From assembly GCF_000482865.1 (NCBI RefSeq), contig NZ_AXWW01000006.1, forward strand, positions 124,001 through 188,000: DNA of 64,000 nt. The letters run 5' to 3'. Origin of the DNA: Actinokineospora inagensis DSM 44258 (GTDB lineage: Bacteria > Actinomycetota > Actinomycetes > Mycobacteriales > Pseudonocardiaceae). Numbering within the stretch: position 1 is the first letter of the stretch; each line of letters begins with the position of its first letter. Shown here in pieces: positions 63,320 to 64,000 of the stretch. A program made the position numbers and the translations under genes. The notes beneath the pieces were generated by a model, which was not told the DNA's origin, did no database searches, and saw only the letters and a list, made by a program, of their open reading frames with translations.

Positions 63320-64000
63320 TTACTGAACCGGCTGGCCACAGGTCGGGTTCACACCGAAGCCGTAGCGGGTGATGACGTCGGTCGCCTTGCAGACGAGCGA
63401 GTCGCCGCCGACGAACACGGTGCTGTACGGCGCGACGGCGAGCTTGTCGGCCGGGATCACGTTGTAGACGTCGCGCTTGAGAATCGAGTTGGTGTTCATG
63501 TTGGTCGGCTGGACGTTGTCGATGGTGCCCAGCACGGCCTTGCCCTGAGCGGCGGGGGCGTTGCCGTAGACCTGCGAGTTGTAGACCGCGATCGAGTACG
63601 GGACCAGGTTCTTCACGTCGGTCAGGTAGGTGCCGACGTGCTCCTGGATGCCCTCGCCCGAGGCGTCCTTGTCGTTGACGCAGGAGTACTGGCCACCGAC
63701 ACCGAACAGGGTCGCCGAGTCGACGGTGCCCGACGGCATGACGTTCTTGACGAAGAACGACCGCGAGCCGGAGCCGAACTGCGGCGCCAGCGGCTTGAAC
63801 GCGGTGTTCGCGCAGGTGTAGATGGCGGTCAACTGGAGCTTGGTCAGCTTCTTCGGCACCGAACTGTCGCTGCGGACCGCGTAGGTCAGCGCGTCAACCG
63901 CGAACGGGATGAACTTCAGGTTCGGGTTGGTCGCGGCCGAGTTCGACGACGAACGGGCGAACTGCACGCAGTTGGTGCCCGCCTGGATGTCGTTCTGCAG
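63320..64000 (-). CDS. PstS-like substrate-binding protein, 5' part missing
   Basis: The frame is open to the end of the window (at least 227 residues). It resembles the C-terminal lobe of type 2 periplasmic binding proteins of the PstS phosphate family: FARSSSNSAATNPNLKFIPF, ALTYAVRSDSSVPKKLTKLQ, LTAIYTCANTAFKPLAPQFG, GEGIQEHVGTYL, VPYSIAVYNSQV and a closing Cys pair. It lies 43 bp upstream of the Ig/WxL-like gene in the same direction. Phosphate-contacting residues cannot be checked because the N-terminal lobe is outside the window; it may bind another anion or ligand. Confidence 0.8.
   Translation of the reverse strand: MQNDIQAGTNCVQFARSSSNSAATNPNLKFIPFAVDALTYAVRSDSSVPKKLTKLQLTAIYTCANTAFKPLAPQFGSGSRSFFVKNVMPSGTVDSATLFGVGGQYSCVNDKDASGEGIQEHVGTYLTDVKNLVPYSIAVYNSQVYGNAPAAQGKAVLGTIDNVQPTNMNTNSILKRDVYNVIPADKLAVAPYSTVFVGGDSLVCKATDVITRYGFGVNPTCGQPVQ

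Overview
The window is very GC-rich, uses many GTG/TTG starts, is gene-dense and carries actinobacterial signature genes (SARP regulator, LCP protein, DUF3618, CysO/CysM/Mec, AosR-type regulator, class E-type LAxTG sorting signals). Several gene strings match the Mycobacterium tuberculosis order Rv1329c-Rv1341 (dinG, pncB, clpS, aosR, P1 peptidase, mec, cysO, cysM, rhomboid, murI, cyclic-nucleotide PDE, rph, rdgB) and Rv3042c-Rv3043c (serB, ctaD). The absence of mycobacterial features and the XrtP-type exosortase, EACC1 and choice-of-anchor-P genes point to a filamentous actinomycete, most likely Pseudonocardiaceae-like (inference).

Layout. 0-10.5 kb: MFS tail, methyltransferase, a very large XRE+SARP+NB-ARC+TPR regulator, a phospholipase A2 fused to a degenerate acyltransferase-like membrane domain, an LCP cell-wall ligase, an XRE regulator and an orphan EACC1 conflict-system component. 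10.5-16 kb: a 150-bp palindrome, an odd tRNA with a UAG anticodon on a class I body, small genes, TetR/Baeyer-Villiger monooxygenase pair, smpB, lipoprotein, Bcp peroxiredoxin. 16-26.6 kb: the conserved rdgB-to-pncA block (nucleotide hygiene, protein-thiocarboxylate cysteine synthesis, NAD salvage), interrupted only by a repeat cluster. 26.6-34.6 kb: wecB, an exosortase/glycosyltransferase surface system, PTH2 and a repeat-rich zone holding a broken XRE regulator. 34.6-44.3 kb: dinG, a secreted protein, an S1-domain gene with a leaderless upstream ORF and a ribosome-site-blocking hairpin, a flavin hydroxylase, serB, a six-copy 180-bp tandem array and ctaD. 44.4-55.5 kb: proA, TetR, M50-like protease, csp, a VWA surface protein, lutABC and tex. 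55.5-64 kb: STAS protein, pstB, a sortase-like protein lacking the catalytic His and Cys, three anchored or secreted proteins, a WxL-like Ig protein and the end of a PstS-like binding protein.

The most striking non-genic signal is one repeat family present in 13 full copies and one fragment in three clusters (about 20.3, 31.8-34.3 and 41.2-42.3 kb). Each copy is a 95-bp element bounded by CTTGAC/GTCAAG, with a TTGACA-N15-TAnnnT promoter-like arm, preceded at a fixed distance by two TGTGGACA-type (DnaA-box-like) octamers exactly 19 bp apart. In the serB-ctaD gap six copies repeat with an exact 180-bp period; in the 20-kb cluster the period is exactly 219 bp. A second candidate system is the 56.3-64 kb surface operon, which couples PstS/PstB-like parts to WxL/DUF916-type surface proteins and a pseudo-sortase, with no permease gene visible.
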